Shown here: piece by piece, positions 42,384-51,150 of the stretch
Layout of the letters: each line of letters starts with the position of its first letter
Position numbering within the stretch: the stretch's first letter is position 1
Source of the DNA: Thiomonas bhubaneswarensis
GTDB lineage: Bacteria > Pseudomonadota > Gammaproteobacteria > Burkholderiales > Burkholderiaceae_C
NCBI RefSeq assembly: GCF_001418255.1
Contig: NZ_LIPV01000012.1
Coordinates: 1-55,240 of the forward strand
DNA length: 55,240 bases
Reading direction: 5' to 3'
Translations under genes and position numbers: made by a program
The notes under the pieces: generated by a model
What the model saw: only the letters and a program-made list of their open reading frames with translations
The model's database searches: none
What the model was told of the DNA's origin: nothing

Positions 42384-43618
42384 AGGCGCTGCTGCAGCCG
42401 CCACTGGTCGATGCCGCCTTTCTGGCCGACCCCTACCCCACCTATCGGGCGCTGCGCGACGCCGGGCCGCTGCACTGGAGTGAGGAATTCTTCGGCGGTG
42501 CCTGGCTGCTGACGCGGCATGCCGACGTCGAAGCTGTGCTGCGCGACACGCGCTTCTCCGCGCAGCGCACTGGCGGCTGGATCAACGACGTGGAGGTGCA
42601 ACGTGGCGAGTTCGCGCCCTTTCAGCGCCTGTTCTCGCGCGCCCTGCTGTTTCTCGATGCACCAGAACACACCCGGGTGCGCGGGCTGATGCAGGCGGCC
42701 TTTCGCCCCGATGCCCTGGCAACGCTGCGGCCGCGCATCGAGCGCATCGCCGACACCCTGCTCGACGCCATCGACCCCGGCGTCCCGTTCGATTTCATGG
42801 CCAGCGTGGCCAGAGTGCTGCCGGTGCGCGTGATCTCGATGCTGCTGCTAGGCACGCCGCAGGCTGCTGGCGCGCCGCTGATGCACTGGTCGGACGACCT
42901 AGCCGCCTTCATCGGCGCGCCGCAGCCCACCCGCGCCCTGGCACAGCGCGCGCAAGCCAGCCTGCTGGCCATGACCCGTTACTTCACGCGGCAGCTCGAC
43001 TGCCCGCGCGCCGATCGAGTCGGCACCGAGCCACCGGCCCTGCTCGACGAGCTGCGTCAGGCCCGCGCCCGCGGCGCGCTCAAGGACGACGCCGAACTGC
43101 TGTCGCAATGCGCCATGCTGCTGTTCGCCGGACACGAAACCACCCGCAACCTGCTTGGCAACGGCTTGCTCGCCCTGCTCACCCATCCCGAGCAATGGCA
43201 GGCCTTGCAGAGCGACCCTGAACGCGTACCGGGCGCGGTGCGCGAACTGCTGCGCTACGACAGCCCGGTGCAGTACAGCGGGCGGCGTGTGACCACGACG
43301 CTGACGCTGCACGGCAGACAACTCAAGCGCGGCGATCTGGTGTTACCGCTGATCGGTGCGGCTAACCGCGACCCGGCTCGCCACCCGCACCCCGACCGCC
43401 TCGACATCCTGCGCCCCGACCCCGGAGCGCTGTCCTTCGGCTCCGGCACGCACGCCTGCCTGGGTGCCGCGCTCACCCGCATGGAAGCCGACATCGTGCT
43501 GCGCCGCCTGCTGCAGCGCTGGCCGCATCTACGACTGGCGCAGGCGCCGCGCCAACTGCGGCGGTGCGCCAACCCGGCCTATCGCGGACTGACTGCGCTA
43601 CCGCTGCACACGCGGTAG
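42380..43618 (+). CDS. cytochrome P450 coupled to the biotin operon (BioI-like candidate)
   Basis: This soluble class I-type P450 of 412 residues has all core motifs: I-helix AGHETT (250-255), ExxR (E289, R292), and the heme loop FGSGTHACLG (353-362) with ligand C360. In Bacillus, the P450 BioI makes pimeloyl-ACP by cutting acyl-ACP. Here the start overlaps the bioD stop (ATGA), so it is translated with the biotin genes, and bioC, bioH and bioB are not in the window. A pimelate-forming role is therefore attractive. Against it, sequence motifs do not distinguish BioI from other CYP107-like enzymes. No redox partner gene is adjacent. Confidence 0.85.
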   Translation: MKALLQPPLVDAAFLADPYPTYRALRDAGPLHWSEEFFGGAWLLTRHADVEAVLRDTRFSAQRTGGWINDVEVQRGEFAPFQRLFSRALLFLDAPEHTRVRGLMQAAFRPDALATLRPRIERIADTLLDAIDPGVPFDFMASVARVLPVRVISMLLLGTPQAAGAPLMHWSDDLAAFIGAPQPTRALAQRAQASLLAMTRYFTRQLDCPRADRVGTEPPALLDELRQARARGALKDDAELLSQCAMLLFAGHETTRNLLGNGLLALLTHPEQWQALQSDPERVPGAVRELLRYDSPVQYSGRRVTTTLTLHGRQLKRGDLVLPLIGAANRDPARHPHPDRLDILRPDPGALSFGSGTHACLGAALTRMEADIVLRRLLQRWPHLRLAQAPRQLRRCANPAYRGLTALPLHTR

Positions 43619-43633
43619 ACAGGCCCGGGCACG

Positions 43634-45067
43634 TTACTCCGCGTTGCGCACCATGCTCTGCGGCCGCACCCAGCGGTCGAAGTCTTCCGCGCTGACCAGG
43701 CCCGACGCGAGCGCGGCCTCGCGCAGCGTGGTTCCGTGGTGATGCGCCGCCTTGGCAATGGCCGCGGCTTGGTCGTAGCCGATGTGCGGCGCCAGCGCGG
43801 TGACGAGCATCAGCGAACGCTGCATCAACTCGGTGATGCGCGTGCGGTCGGCTTCGATGCCACGCGCCAGATGGTGGTCGAAACTGGTCATGGCGTCAGT
43901 CAGCAGACGCAGGCTTTGCAGCACGTTGTGCGCGATCAACGGCTTGAACACATTGAGCTCGAAGTTGCCCGATGCCCCGCCGATGTTGATCGCCACGTCG
44001 TTGCCGAAGACCTGTGCGCACACCATGGTGAGCGCCTCGCATTGCGTGGGGTTGACCTTGCCGGGCATGATGGAGCTGCCCGGTTCGTTCTCGGGAATGC
44101 GGATCTCGCCCAGGCCGCTGCGCGGCCCTGAGGCCAGCCAGCGCACATCGTTGGCGATTTTCATCAGCGCTGTGGCCAAGGTCTTGAGCGCGCCGTGCAG
44201 GAACACCAGGGCCTCGTGGCCGGCCAGGGCGGCGAACTTGTTGTCGGCGCTGGTGAAGGGCAGGCCGGTCTGCCGCGCCAGTTCGGTGGCCACGCGCACG
44301 CCGAACGAGGCATGCGTGTTCAGCCCGGTGCCCACTGCGGTGCCGCCCACGGCCAGCGCATAGGCCGGGCCGAGCGCGGCGTCGATGGCCCGACGAGAGA
44401 TATCGAGCTGGGCGACATAGCCTGAAAACTCCTGCCCCAGCGTCAGCGGCGTGGCGTCCTGCAGATGGGTGCGGCCGATCTTGACGATGTCGGCGAACGC
44501 GTCGGCCTTGGTCTGCAGCGTGGTGCGCAGGGCGATGAGCGCGGGCAACAGATATTGCGCCGTCTGCGCGGCGGCAGCCACGTGCATGGCCGTGGGGAAA
44601 ATGTCGTTGGACGACTGCCCCATGTTCACGTGGTCGTTCGGATGCACATTGCGCGCCAGGCCCACGCTGGCGCCGAGCAGCACCGAGGCGCGGTTGGCCA
44701 GCACCTCGTTCATGTTCATGTTCGTCTGCGTGCCCGAGCCGGTTTGCCAGACCGACAGTGGAAACTCGTCGGGATAGCGCTCGGCGATGACCTCGTCGGC
44801 CGCTTCGATGATGGCCCGTGCGGTGCGCAGATCGAGCTTGCCCAACTCGGCGTTGACCCCGGCGCAGGCGCGCTTGACCAGGGCCAGGGCGCGGATGAGT
44901 TCGCGCGGCATCTGCTCGGTGGAAATGGCGAAGTGCTGCAGCGAGCGCTGCGTCTGCGCGCCCCACAGATGCGCCTCGGACACTTCGATGGGACCGAACG
45001 AATCGGTCTCGATCCGCATGCCCTCGGCGGGCTCGATATCCGTTTGGGCGCTACTTGCTTGGTTCAT
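43634..45067 (-). CDS. fumC: class II fumarate hydratase
   Basis: FumC interconverts fumarate and malate in the TCA cycle without an iron-sulfur cluster. The 477-residue protein has [47 protein letters not shown] and the signature [15 protein letters not shown]. It is convergent with the P450 gene, 15 bp away. Upstream lies copy 2 of the inverted-repeat element. Confidence 0.95.
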   Translation of the reverse strand: MNQASSAQTDIEPAEGMRIETDSFGPIEVSEAHLWGAQTQRSLQHFAISTEQMPRELIRALALVKRACAGVNAELGKLDLRTARAIIEAADEVIAERYPDEFPLSVWQTGSGTQTNMNMNEVLANRASVLLGASVGLARNVHPNDHVNMGQSSNDIFPTAMHVAAAAQTAQYLLPALIALRTTLQTKADAFADIVKIGRTHLQDATPLTLGQEFSGYVAQLDISRRAIDAALGPAYALAVGGTAVGTGLNTHASFGVRVATELARQTGLPFTSADNKFAALAGHEALVFLHGALKTLATALMKIANDVRWLASGPRSGLGEIRIPENEPGSSIMPGKVNPTQCEALTMVCAQVFGNDVAINIGGASGNFELNVFKPLIAHNVLQSLRLLTDAMTSFDHHLARGIEADRTRITELMQRSLMLVTALAPHIGYDQAAAIAKAAHHHGTTLREAALASGLVSAEDFDRWVRPQSMVRNAE

Positions 45068-45083
45068 GGCTTTTCTCCCGCTA

Positions 45084-45247
45084 GGAGTCTGTCGGGCTTG
45101 GGGCGCGGAAAGCGAAAAACGGGCATGCGGATGCCATGTGGCGGCGGGTTTGCAGCCCCATAGCCGTAGCGATGGGGCAAAAAGCCGCTGCCGCAGGGCG
45201 CCGCAGGGCCATTTTGCAGCCCGCGATCCTCAAGTCCGACAGACTCC
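45084..45247. repeat. inverted-repeat element, copy 2 (164 bp)
   Basis: Arms GGAGTCTGTCGGGCTTG (45084-45100) and CAAGTCCGACAGACTCC (45231-45247) are inverted with one G-T mismatch. The core shares GGGCATGCGGATGCCATGTG and GCAGGGCCATTTTGCAGCCC with copy 1 at 33459, but has about 57 extra bases between them, including a CCCCATAGCC/GCGATGGGG hairpin. Compared with copy 1 the arms changed C to T on one side and G to A on the other, keeping pairing. It lies just upstream of fumC. Confidence 0.8.
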
Positions 45248-45374
45248 CAAGTTTTCCGATGTTGTAGTGCCTGCGGCGCAACAATGCCACCGACGCAGTT
45301 GTGACCGCGTCATTCCGTGACAGGCGATGGGTCAGGTTTGGTCATGGTGCTTGCATCTGGATACGCCCGTCAGC

Positions 45375-45404
45375 TTGACCCAGCTTGGGGCAAACTCCTA
45401 GACT
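45375..45404 (+). promoter_or_regulatory. possible promoter of the Hyf-like operon
   Basis: TTGACC (45375-45380) and TAGACT (45399-45404) are 18 bp apart. The -35 lies in an imperfect palindrome TTGACCC-agctt-GGGGCAA that could be a regulator site. No sigma-54 pair (GG-N10-GC) was found. Confidence 0.4.
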
Positions 45405-45479
45405 GGTTTCAACAAATACGGCGATGGAGTTCGCCAAAACCGCGCGGGGCTGTCCCGTAGCTAATGACTCCTACCTGCC

Positions 45480-45501
45480 GCAAGACTCGTTGCAGTCTTG
45501 C
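45480..45501 (+). other. leader hairpin before the Hyf-like operon
   Basis: GCAAGACT (45480-45487) pairs perfectly with AGTCTTGC (45494-45501) around a 6-base loop, 21 bp before the first start codon and just ahead of the GGGAGGA ribosome site. It has no T-run, so it is not a simple terminator; it could affect mRNA stability or translation. Confidence 0.5.
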
Positions 45502-45522
45502 GCATCACGACAGGGAGGAACC

Positions 45523-46467
45523 ATGCGCGGTGACGTCATCTTGCAGCAGATTGCCCAGGTTCTGGCTATTTTGTTGCTCTCCCCGCTGTTGCACGGCTTC
45601 ATCGCCAAGATGGAAGAGATCGTGCAGCGCGGCAGCGGCCCGAGCCTTTTTCAGCCGTACCGCGATCTGTTCAAGCTGTTGCGCAAGGAAATCGTGGTGC
45701 CGCAGACCGCCTCATGGGTGTTCTGGGCGGCGCCGGTGGTGGCCTTCGCCTGCATGCTCACGGTGCCCATCCTCATCCCGGTGCTCACCGACTATCCGCT
45801 GCCGCTGTCCGACATGGGCGACATTCTGGGCGGTGGCCTGATCCTCACCCTGGGGGGCTTTGCCATCCTGCTCGCGGGTCTGGACAGCGGCCATCCCTAC
45901 GGCGGCCTCGGCTCCAGCCGCGAGACCATGCTTTCCATCCTCGCCGAGCCCACGCTCATCATGGTGTTCGTCGGCATCACCCTGCTGGCGCAAGCCATGT
46001 TGCCCTTCGTCGTCAATCATCTGCTGGTGGCGCAGCCTGCGGTGTTCTGGAGCCCGGCGCACCTGTTTCTGGTGGCGGCGTTTTTCATTCTGCTGACGGT
46101 GGAAACCGAGCGGCTGCCGATCCATTCGAGCATTCACTACGAGATCTACATGATCGGCGAGGCCCGCATCCTCGAATACTCGGGCCCGCTGCTGGCGCTG
46201 CTGAAGTGGGCTTCGTGGATGAAGCAGGCCATTCTCTACACCATCTTTCTCAACGTGCTGACCATCCCGTGGGGGCTGTCGACCGAGGGCACGGCGCTGG
46301 GCATGCTGGGGGCAACCCTCGCGCTGCTGGGTAAATGGGCCATCGTCGCGCTGCTCATGGTGTTCGTCGATACCGCGCAGTCGCGGCTGCGCTTCTACCG
46401 CTATCAGGAACCGCTGGCGCTGTCGTTTCTGATGGCGATTCTCGCCATCGTGGCGCGGCAGGTTTGA
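45523..46467 (+). CDS. HyfC/HycD-like membrane subunit (NuoH family)
   Basis: In group 4 hydrogenases and complex I this subunit anchors the hydrophilic arm to the antiporter-like subunits. The 314-residue protein has about eight hydrophobic helices and the diagnostic loop FQPYRDLFKLLRKE, then GSSRETMLSILAEP and the ETERLPIHSSIHYE acidic segment. The start is ATG at 45523 with GGGAGGA ahead. It opens an operon of six genes that lacks a HyfD homologue. Confidence 0.88.
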   Translation: MRGDVILQQIAQVLAILLLSPLLHGFIAKMEEIVQRGSGPSLFQPYRDLFKLLRKEIVVPQTASWVFWAAPVVAFACMLTVPILIPVLTDYPLPLSDMGDILGGGLILTLGGFAILLAGLDSGHPYGGLGSSRETMLSILAEPTLIMVFVGITLLAQAMLPFVVNHLLVAQPAVFWSPAHLFLVAAFFILLTVETERLPIHSSIHYEIYMIGEARILEYSGPLLALLKWASWMKQAILYTIFLNVLTIPWGLSTEGTALGMLGATLALLGKWAIVALLMVFVDTAQSRLRFYRYQEPLALSFLMAILAIVARQV

Positions 46468-46640
46468 GAGATTGTGAACAAATCCGCCATGACCGCTCAT
46501 CGCGCCCCAAACGCCCCACTCGGCGTTGCAAATGCTCGCCGTGCCGACGGGCACAGCTGTGCTTTGCGCCTTGATTGGAACCTTTCGGACGCGCTGCTCG
46601 GCCACGCCGGATTCATTCACAACCTCTGGAGGGCCCAGCC

Positions 46641-47321
46641 ATGCTGATCTTCCACCTCGGCGGCGTGCAGGCCTCGTTGTTCAGTCTGCTGACCATCATC
46701 GCGCTGATCCTGGCCTTCGTGATGCTCGGCTCGCACTGGATCAAGAACCACATTCTGGCCTTCGCCGCCGAGTCCTGGGTGATCGCGGCACTGTCGGCTG
46801 CCGTAGGCATCAGCGGGCATTACCCCGAGCTGATCTTCATCGCCGCCCTCACCGCTTTGTTCCGCGGCAGCCTGCTGCCGTATCTGCTGCTGCGCATCGT
46901 CAACGACCTGAAGCAGAACCGCGAGTTCACTCCCCTGCTGCAGCCAGCGTCGAGCGTGGTGCTCGGCGGCTTTCTGGTGCTGTTTTCCTACGCCGTGGCC
47001 GAGAAGCTGGGCATGCGCATGCATCTGGTGGACAACATCGCGGTGCTTGCGCTCACGGCCATGTTCTCGCTTAAGCTCATCGGCTTTCTCATGCTGGTGC
47101 TGCGCGCGGAGGCGGTGAGTTCCATCCTTGGTCTGCTGGTGATCGAAAACGGCATCTTTCTCGGTTCGCAGATTCTGGTGCCGGGCATGCCGCTTTTGCT
47201 GGAAATGGTGATCCTGTTCGACTTGCTGATCATCGTCTCGACCTTCGGCCTGCTCATCCGCTACCTGCACAAGGAAGTGGGCACCACGAGCAGCCGCGAA
47301 CTGACGCGACTGGTGGGGTGA
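46641..47321 (+). CDS. HyfE-like membrane subunit (NuoK-related)
   Basis: HyfE is a small membrane subunit with a NuoK-like C-terminal part. The 226-residue protein has about seven hydrophobic segments, ending IVSTFGLLIRYLHKEVG. The glutamate in VIENGIFLGSQIL falls in the NuoK-like helices and is a candidate proton-path residue. It follows HyfC after 173 bp with no supported gene and lies 4 bp before the HyfF-like gene. Confidence 0.84.
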   Translation: MLIFHLGGVQASLFSLLTIIALILAFVMLGSHWIKNHILAFAAESWVIAALSAAVGISGHYPELIFIAALTALFRGSLLPYLLLRIVNDLKQNREFTPLLQPASSVVLGGFLVLFSYAVAEKLGMRMHLVDNIAVLALTAMFSLKLIGFLMLVLRAEAVSSILGLLVIENGIFLGSQILVPGMPLLLEMVILFDLLIIVSTFGLLIRYLHKEVGTTSSRELTRLVG

Positions 47322-47325
47322 CGCG

Positions 47326-48783
47326 ATGATCTGGAACGTGCTCTACGCGATCTGGATCGCCACCGCCGTGGCGATGGTGGGCAGCTGGGTCTCGCGCAAT
47401 AGCCGCGTGGCTGAGGCGCTCAACCTAGCGGCGGCAGTCATCGATTTCGTCCTGGTCATCGTGTTGCTGATCGCCACGCCCGACCAGGGCGCCACCGCGC
47501 TGAACCACTATCTGCTGCTCGACGATTTCGGCGTGTGGGTGATGTTCTGCCTGGCCATCGTCTATCTGCTGGCCAGCGTGTACGCCATCGGCTATATGCG
47601 GTGGATGCGCGGCGAGCAGGCGCGGCTGCATCGCTTTTACGCGCTGTTCGCGGCGTTCGCGCTGACCATGTTCTTTGCCCCGGCGCAGAACAATCCGGGG
47701 CTTTACTGGATCGCCATCGACCTCACCACCATCGTCAGCGCGTTTCTGGTGGGATTTCAGCGCGCGCCCGAGAGCATCGAGGCGGCGTGGAAATACATTG
47801 TCATCGTCTCGGCCGGGCTGGGCCTGGCGCTGCTGGGCACGGTGCTGTTCTACTGGGGCGGCACCTTCATTCTCGGGCCGGTGTACGACATGACCTGGGC
47901 CAATCTCGCGCTCATCGCGCCCAAGGCCGAGCCGCTGCTGTTGCTGCTGGCCTTTCTGCTGGTGCTGGTGGGTTTCGGCACCAAGGTGGGCCTGGCGCCG
48001 ATGCACACCTGGCTGCCGGATGCGCACAGCGAAGGCCCGGCTCCGGTGTCGGCCATGCTGTCAGGGGCGCTGCTCAATTGCGCCATGCTGGGCATCGTGC
48101 GCTACCTGCAGATCGTCGAGCACACCTCCATCGAGACCACGGCACGCACCGCGCTGGTGGTGCTGGGCGCGTTCAGCCTGCTGGTGGCCGCGCTGTTCAT
48201 CAGTCGGCAGACCATCGTCAAGCGCCTGGCCGCGTATTCGAGCGTGGAGCACATGGGCGTGATCGCGCTCGGTTTCGGCTTCGGCGGGCCGCTGGGGGTG
48301 ATCGGCGCGCTCTATCACATGCTCAATCACTCGCTGACCAAGTCGCTGGTGTTCTTCGGCGCGGGCAACATGATGCACGCCTACGAGAGCAAGGAAATCG
48401 GCAGCATCCGCCGCGTGCTGCGCTACTTTCCGCGCACTGGCGCGATCTGGCTGGCCGGTGCGGTGGCCATCACCGGCGCGCCGCCGTTCGGGCTGTTTCT
48501 GTCGGAGCTCACCATCCTGCGCGGCGGCATGCAAAGCGCCAACCCTTGGGCGGTGTGGTGGATGGGGGTGCTGCTCATCGTCATCTTCATCGGCTTTCTC
48601 AACCATTTCCGCGCGATGTTTTTCGGCTCTCGCCCCGAGCATGCACCGCACTTGAAGCTGAAGTTCGTCCACGTCGCGCCGATGGCCGTGGCGCTGGCCG
48701 CCATCCTGCTGCTGGGTCTATGGTGGCTGCCGCCGATCTGGGCCCATCTGGCCGCCATCGCCAACCAACTTGGAGGCGTGTGA
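47326..48783 (+). CDS. HyfF-like antiporter-type subunit (NuoL/M/N family)
   Basis: This is one of two antiporter-like, presumably proton-pumping subunits. The 485-residue protein has about 14 helices, the lysine in GTKVGLAPMHTWLPDAHSEGPAPVSAMLSG, the histidine in GALYHMLNHSLTKSLVFFGAG, and a C-terminal lysine/glutamate region (SELTILRGG). These are the residues that mark MrpA/D-like proton paths. It is followed one base later by the large-subunit gene (TGAGATG). Confidence 0.9.
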   Translation: MIWNVLYAIWIATAVAMVGSWVSRNSRVAEALNLAAAVIDFVLVIVLLIATPDQGATALNHYLLLDDFGVWVMFCLAIVYLLASVYAIGYMRWMRGEQARLHRFYALFAAFALTMFFAPAQNNPGLYWIAIDLTTIVSAFLVGFQRAPESIEAAWKYIVIVSAGLGLALLGTVLFYWGGTFILGPVYDMTWANLALIAPKAEPLLLLLAFLLVLVGFGTKVGLAPMHTWLPDAHSEGPAPVSAMLSGALLNCAMLGIVRYLQIVEHTSIETTARTALVVLGAFSLLVAALFISRQTIVKRLAAYSSVEHMGVIALGFGFGGPLGVIGALYHMLNHSLTKSLVFFGAGNMMHAYESKEIGSIRRVLRYFPRTGAIWLAGAVAITGAPPFGLFLSELTILRGGMQSANPWAVWWMGVLLIVIFIGFLNHFRAMFFGSRPEHAPHLKLKFVHVAPMAVALAAILLLGLWWLPPIWAHLAAIANQLGGV

Positions 48784-48784
48784 G

Positions 48785-50305
48785 ATGCGTCATTGCGACA
48801 CCACCCGCCTGAATCCCGCCGAACTGCCGACAGCGGCCGATAGTCTGCTCACCGCACTGGGCGACGCGCCCAGCGCCCATGGCCGCATGCAGATGGCCTA
48901 TGCGTGCGGCTGCGCCGACGACAGCGTGGACGTGGTGTATGTGCTCAGCCAGGGCCCCGGCCTGCCTTACAAGGTCTGGCGCGTGCGCCCAGAGCATCAC
49001 ACCCTGCCCTCGCTGGCGAACAAGCTGCCGTTGCTGGGCTGGTACGAACGCGAAATGATGGACCTTTATGGCCTGCGTTTCGAGGGTCACCCCGAGCCCC
49101 ACCCGCTGGTGCTGCACGAAGGCATGCCGCGAGAGCCCGCGCCGTTGCTCAAGCCTTTTGACCCGCAGGCCGCCGCGCTCGACTTCTCGCCGCAGCCGCC
49201 CACCGTGCCCCAGGTGCTCGGTCCGGACATCCAGCGCCTGCCTTTCGGGCCGGTGCGGGCCGACATTGTCGAATCGGCGCAGTTTCTGTTCTTCTACATC
49301 GGCGAAGGCATCCTGCACTATCACCCGCGGCTGTTCTACAAGCACCGGGCGATGGAGGCACGGTTCCAGGGCCAATCGCTGCGCTCGGGCGCGGTGCTGG
49401 CCGAGCGCGTGAGCGGCATCGACTCGGTGGCGCACGCCCTGGCCTACGCCCAGGCGGTGGAAGGCGCGATGGGCTGGCGCGCGCCCGCGCGTGCGCGGTA
49501 TCTGCGCGTCATCCTGGCCGAGCTGGAGCGTCTGTACAACCATCTGCACTACCTCGGCCATCTATCCAAGACCACCACCCTCAAGGTCGGCGAGGCCGAG
49601 GGGCATTTGCTCGAAGAGCGGGTCAAGCAGATCAATGGCAAGCTCACCGGGAGCCGCTTTCTGCGCGGCCTCATCACCCCCGGCGGCCTGCGCCGCGATC
49701 TCGACATTGCCGGTCTGGACAAGGCGCTCGACGCGATCAGCGACGACATAGCCCGCTATCTCGACCGCCTTGAATCCACCCGCAGCTACCTCGACCGCCT
49801 GATGACGACTGGGGTGCTGGCGCGCCAGGTGGCGTTCGACCAGGGCGCCACCGGCCCGATCGAGCGCGCCAGCGACCTCGACCGCGATCTGCGGCGCGAC
49901 CACCCTTACGCCAACTACGAGAAGGTGCGCTTTGCCGTTCCCGTGGAGACGGTCGGCGACGCCTACGCGCGCTCGCGGGTGCGCATGGAGGAAATCCGCG
50001 AGTCGCTCGCCATCATCCGCCAGACCATCGGTCGCACCAAACCAGGCGAGGTGCTGCGCTTCGATGTGATGGAAGACGCCGACCTGCGCGGCGAAGGCCT
50101 GGGCTGGGTCGAGGCCACGCGCGGTGGGCTGCTCTATGCCGTCCATCTGAGCGAAGACCGCACCCTGCTGCAGCGGGTGAAGATCAAAGAGCCGTCGTTC
50201 TCGAACTGGCGGGTGTTTCCCTTCACCGTGGAGGACAGCAACATGATGGACTACGCCATCAACGAAGCCAGCTTCGGCCTGTCCATCGCAGGCGCCGATC
50301 GCTGA
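48785..50305 (+). CDS. HyfG/HycE-like large subunit lacking [NiFe] ligands
   Basis: The 506-residue protein is a NuoC (1-115) to NuoD (150-506) fusion, the same build as HycE and HyfG. The NuoC part has WYEREMMDLYGLRFEGH. In HycE the Ni-Fe site is RVCGICGFAH and DPCYSCTDR. Here the first site reads RVSGIDSVAH (S210, D213) and the last residues read ASFGLSIAGADR (S500, G503), so all four cysteines are gone. The protein therefore cannot be a hydrogenase of known type. It matches what has been called energy-converting hydrogenase-related (Ehr) complexes. The real electron acceptor or donor is unknown. ATG at 48785 is used. Confidence 0.88.
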   Translation: MRHCDTTRLNPAELPTAADSLLTALGDAPSAHGRMQMAYACGCADDSVDVVYVLSQGPGLPYKVWRVRPEHHTLPSLANKLPLLGWYEREMMDLYGLRFEGHPEPHPLVLHEGMPREPAPLLKPFDPQAAALDFSPQPPTVPQVLGPDIQRLPFGPVRADIVESAQFLFFYIGEGILHYHPRLFYKHRAMEARFQGQSLRSGAVLAERVSGIDSVAHALAYAQAVEGAMGWRAPARARYLRVILAELERLYNHLHYLGHLSKTTTLKVGEAEGHLLEERVKQINGKLTGSRFLRGLITPGGLRRDLDIAGLDKALDAISDDIARYLDRLESTRSYLDRLMTTGVLARQVAFDQGATGPIERASDLDRDLRRDHPYANYEKVRFAVPVETVGDAYARSRVRMEEIRESLAIIRQTIGRTKPGEVLRFDVMEDADLRGEGLGWVEATRGGLLYAVHLSEDRTLLQRVKIKEPSFSNWRVFPFTVEDSNMMDYAINEASFGLSIAGADR

Positions 50306-50319
50306 CAAGGAGCAAAACC

Positions 50320-51150
50320 ATGCCCGTGTGGACCTGGTTGGGCCTGCAGAAAGGCCGCGCCACAACCCCTTGGCCCGAGCGCCCCGGCCCCGATGGACAG
50401 GACGGCGTGCTCGGCCTGCCGCGTTTCGATGCGGCTCGCTGTTCGACCGCGCAAACCGGCTGCACCGACTGCGTCGCGGCCTGCCCAGCGTCGGCCATCA
50501 GCCGCGGCGCAGCAGGCGGGGTGCAGCTCGACTACGCCCGCTGCGTCGGCTGCCAGCTCTGCACCGAGGTCTGCCCGGAGCCCGCGTTCACCCCGAGCCA
50601 CGACTGGGCTTTCGGCGTGCGCGACAAGGCCGATCTGCTTCATGTAAGTAGCGAGCAAAACGCTCTACCGAGCGAGAAAGAAGAACCGATCACCGCCGAA
50701 CTCGAGCAGGAACTCAAAGCCTTCGGCAAGAGCCTGCACATCCGCCATGTGGACGCCGGTTCATGCAACGGCTGCGAAAGCGAGCTGCAAGCGCTGTTGA
50801 ATCCGTTTTACAACCTGCACCGGCTGGGTATCTTTTTCACGCCCTCGCCTCGGTTTGCCGATCTGCTGCTGGTCACCGGCCCGGTGACCGCCGCGATGCG
50901 CGAGCCGCTGCTGCGCACCTATGAAGCCATGCCGCAGCCGCGCTGGGTCATGGCGGTAGGCACTTGCGCCACCGGCGGCTGCACGAATGGCGGCGGCTAC
51001 GCCTGCCATCAGGGGCTGGACGGCATCCTCCCCGTGGACGTGTGGCTGCCGGGTTGTCCGCCCAACCCCGCCGCGCTGATCGAAGCGCTGCTTCTGCTGC
51101 TGCGGCGACGTCCGCAACGGGTGCACGGAGGCCGGTATGAATCTGCCTGA
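50320..51150 (+). CDS. fused ferredoxin (NuoI/HyfH-like) and NuoB/HyfI-like small subunit
   Basis: The 276-residue protein joins two subunits that are usually separate. Residues 35-95 form a two-cluster ferredoxin with an unusual first motif CSTAQTGCTDCVAACP and a standard CVGCQLCTEVCP. After an acidic linker (SEKEEPITAELEQELK), residues 140-270 form the NuoB-like domain with AGSCNGCE, VGTCATGGC and LPGCPPNPA, giving all four ligands of the proximal [4Fe-4S] cluster. So the electron path is kept although the Ni-Fe site is gone. It overlaps the next gene by 14 bp. Confidence 0.88.
   Translation: MPVWTWLGLQKGRATTPWPERPGPDGQDGVLGLPRFDAARCSTAQTGCTDCVAACPASAISRGAAGGVQLDYARCVGCQLCTEVCPEPAFTPSHDWAFGVRDKADLLHVSSEQNALPSEKEEPITAELEQELKAFGKSLHIRHVDAGSCNGCESELQALLNPFYNLHRLGIFFTPSPRFADLLLVTGPVTAAMREPLLRTYEAMPQPRWVMAVGTCATGGCTNGGGYACHQGLDGILPVDVWLPGCPPNPAALIEALLLLLRRRPQRVHGGRYESA

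Larger units (their letters stand above)
45248..45522. other. intergenic region upstream of the Hyf-like operon
   Basis: No gene is supported in these 275 bp. They contain the candidate promoter at 45375-45404 and the leader hairpin at 45480-45501. Confidence 0.5.

Noticed and set aside
45330-45360. A sigma-54 promoter upstream of the Hyf-like operon
   Set aside because: The nearest GG and GC pairs are 11 bp apart, not 10, and the flanks do not match.
46474-46647. A 57-codon frame (GTG start) in the gap between HyfC- and HyfE-like genes
   Set aside because: It has no membrane segments, does not resemble HyfD, lacks a ribosome site and overlaps the next start. It is probably chance.
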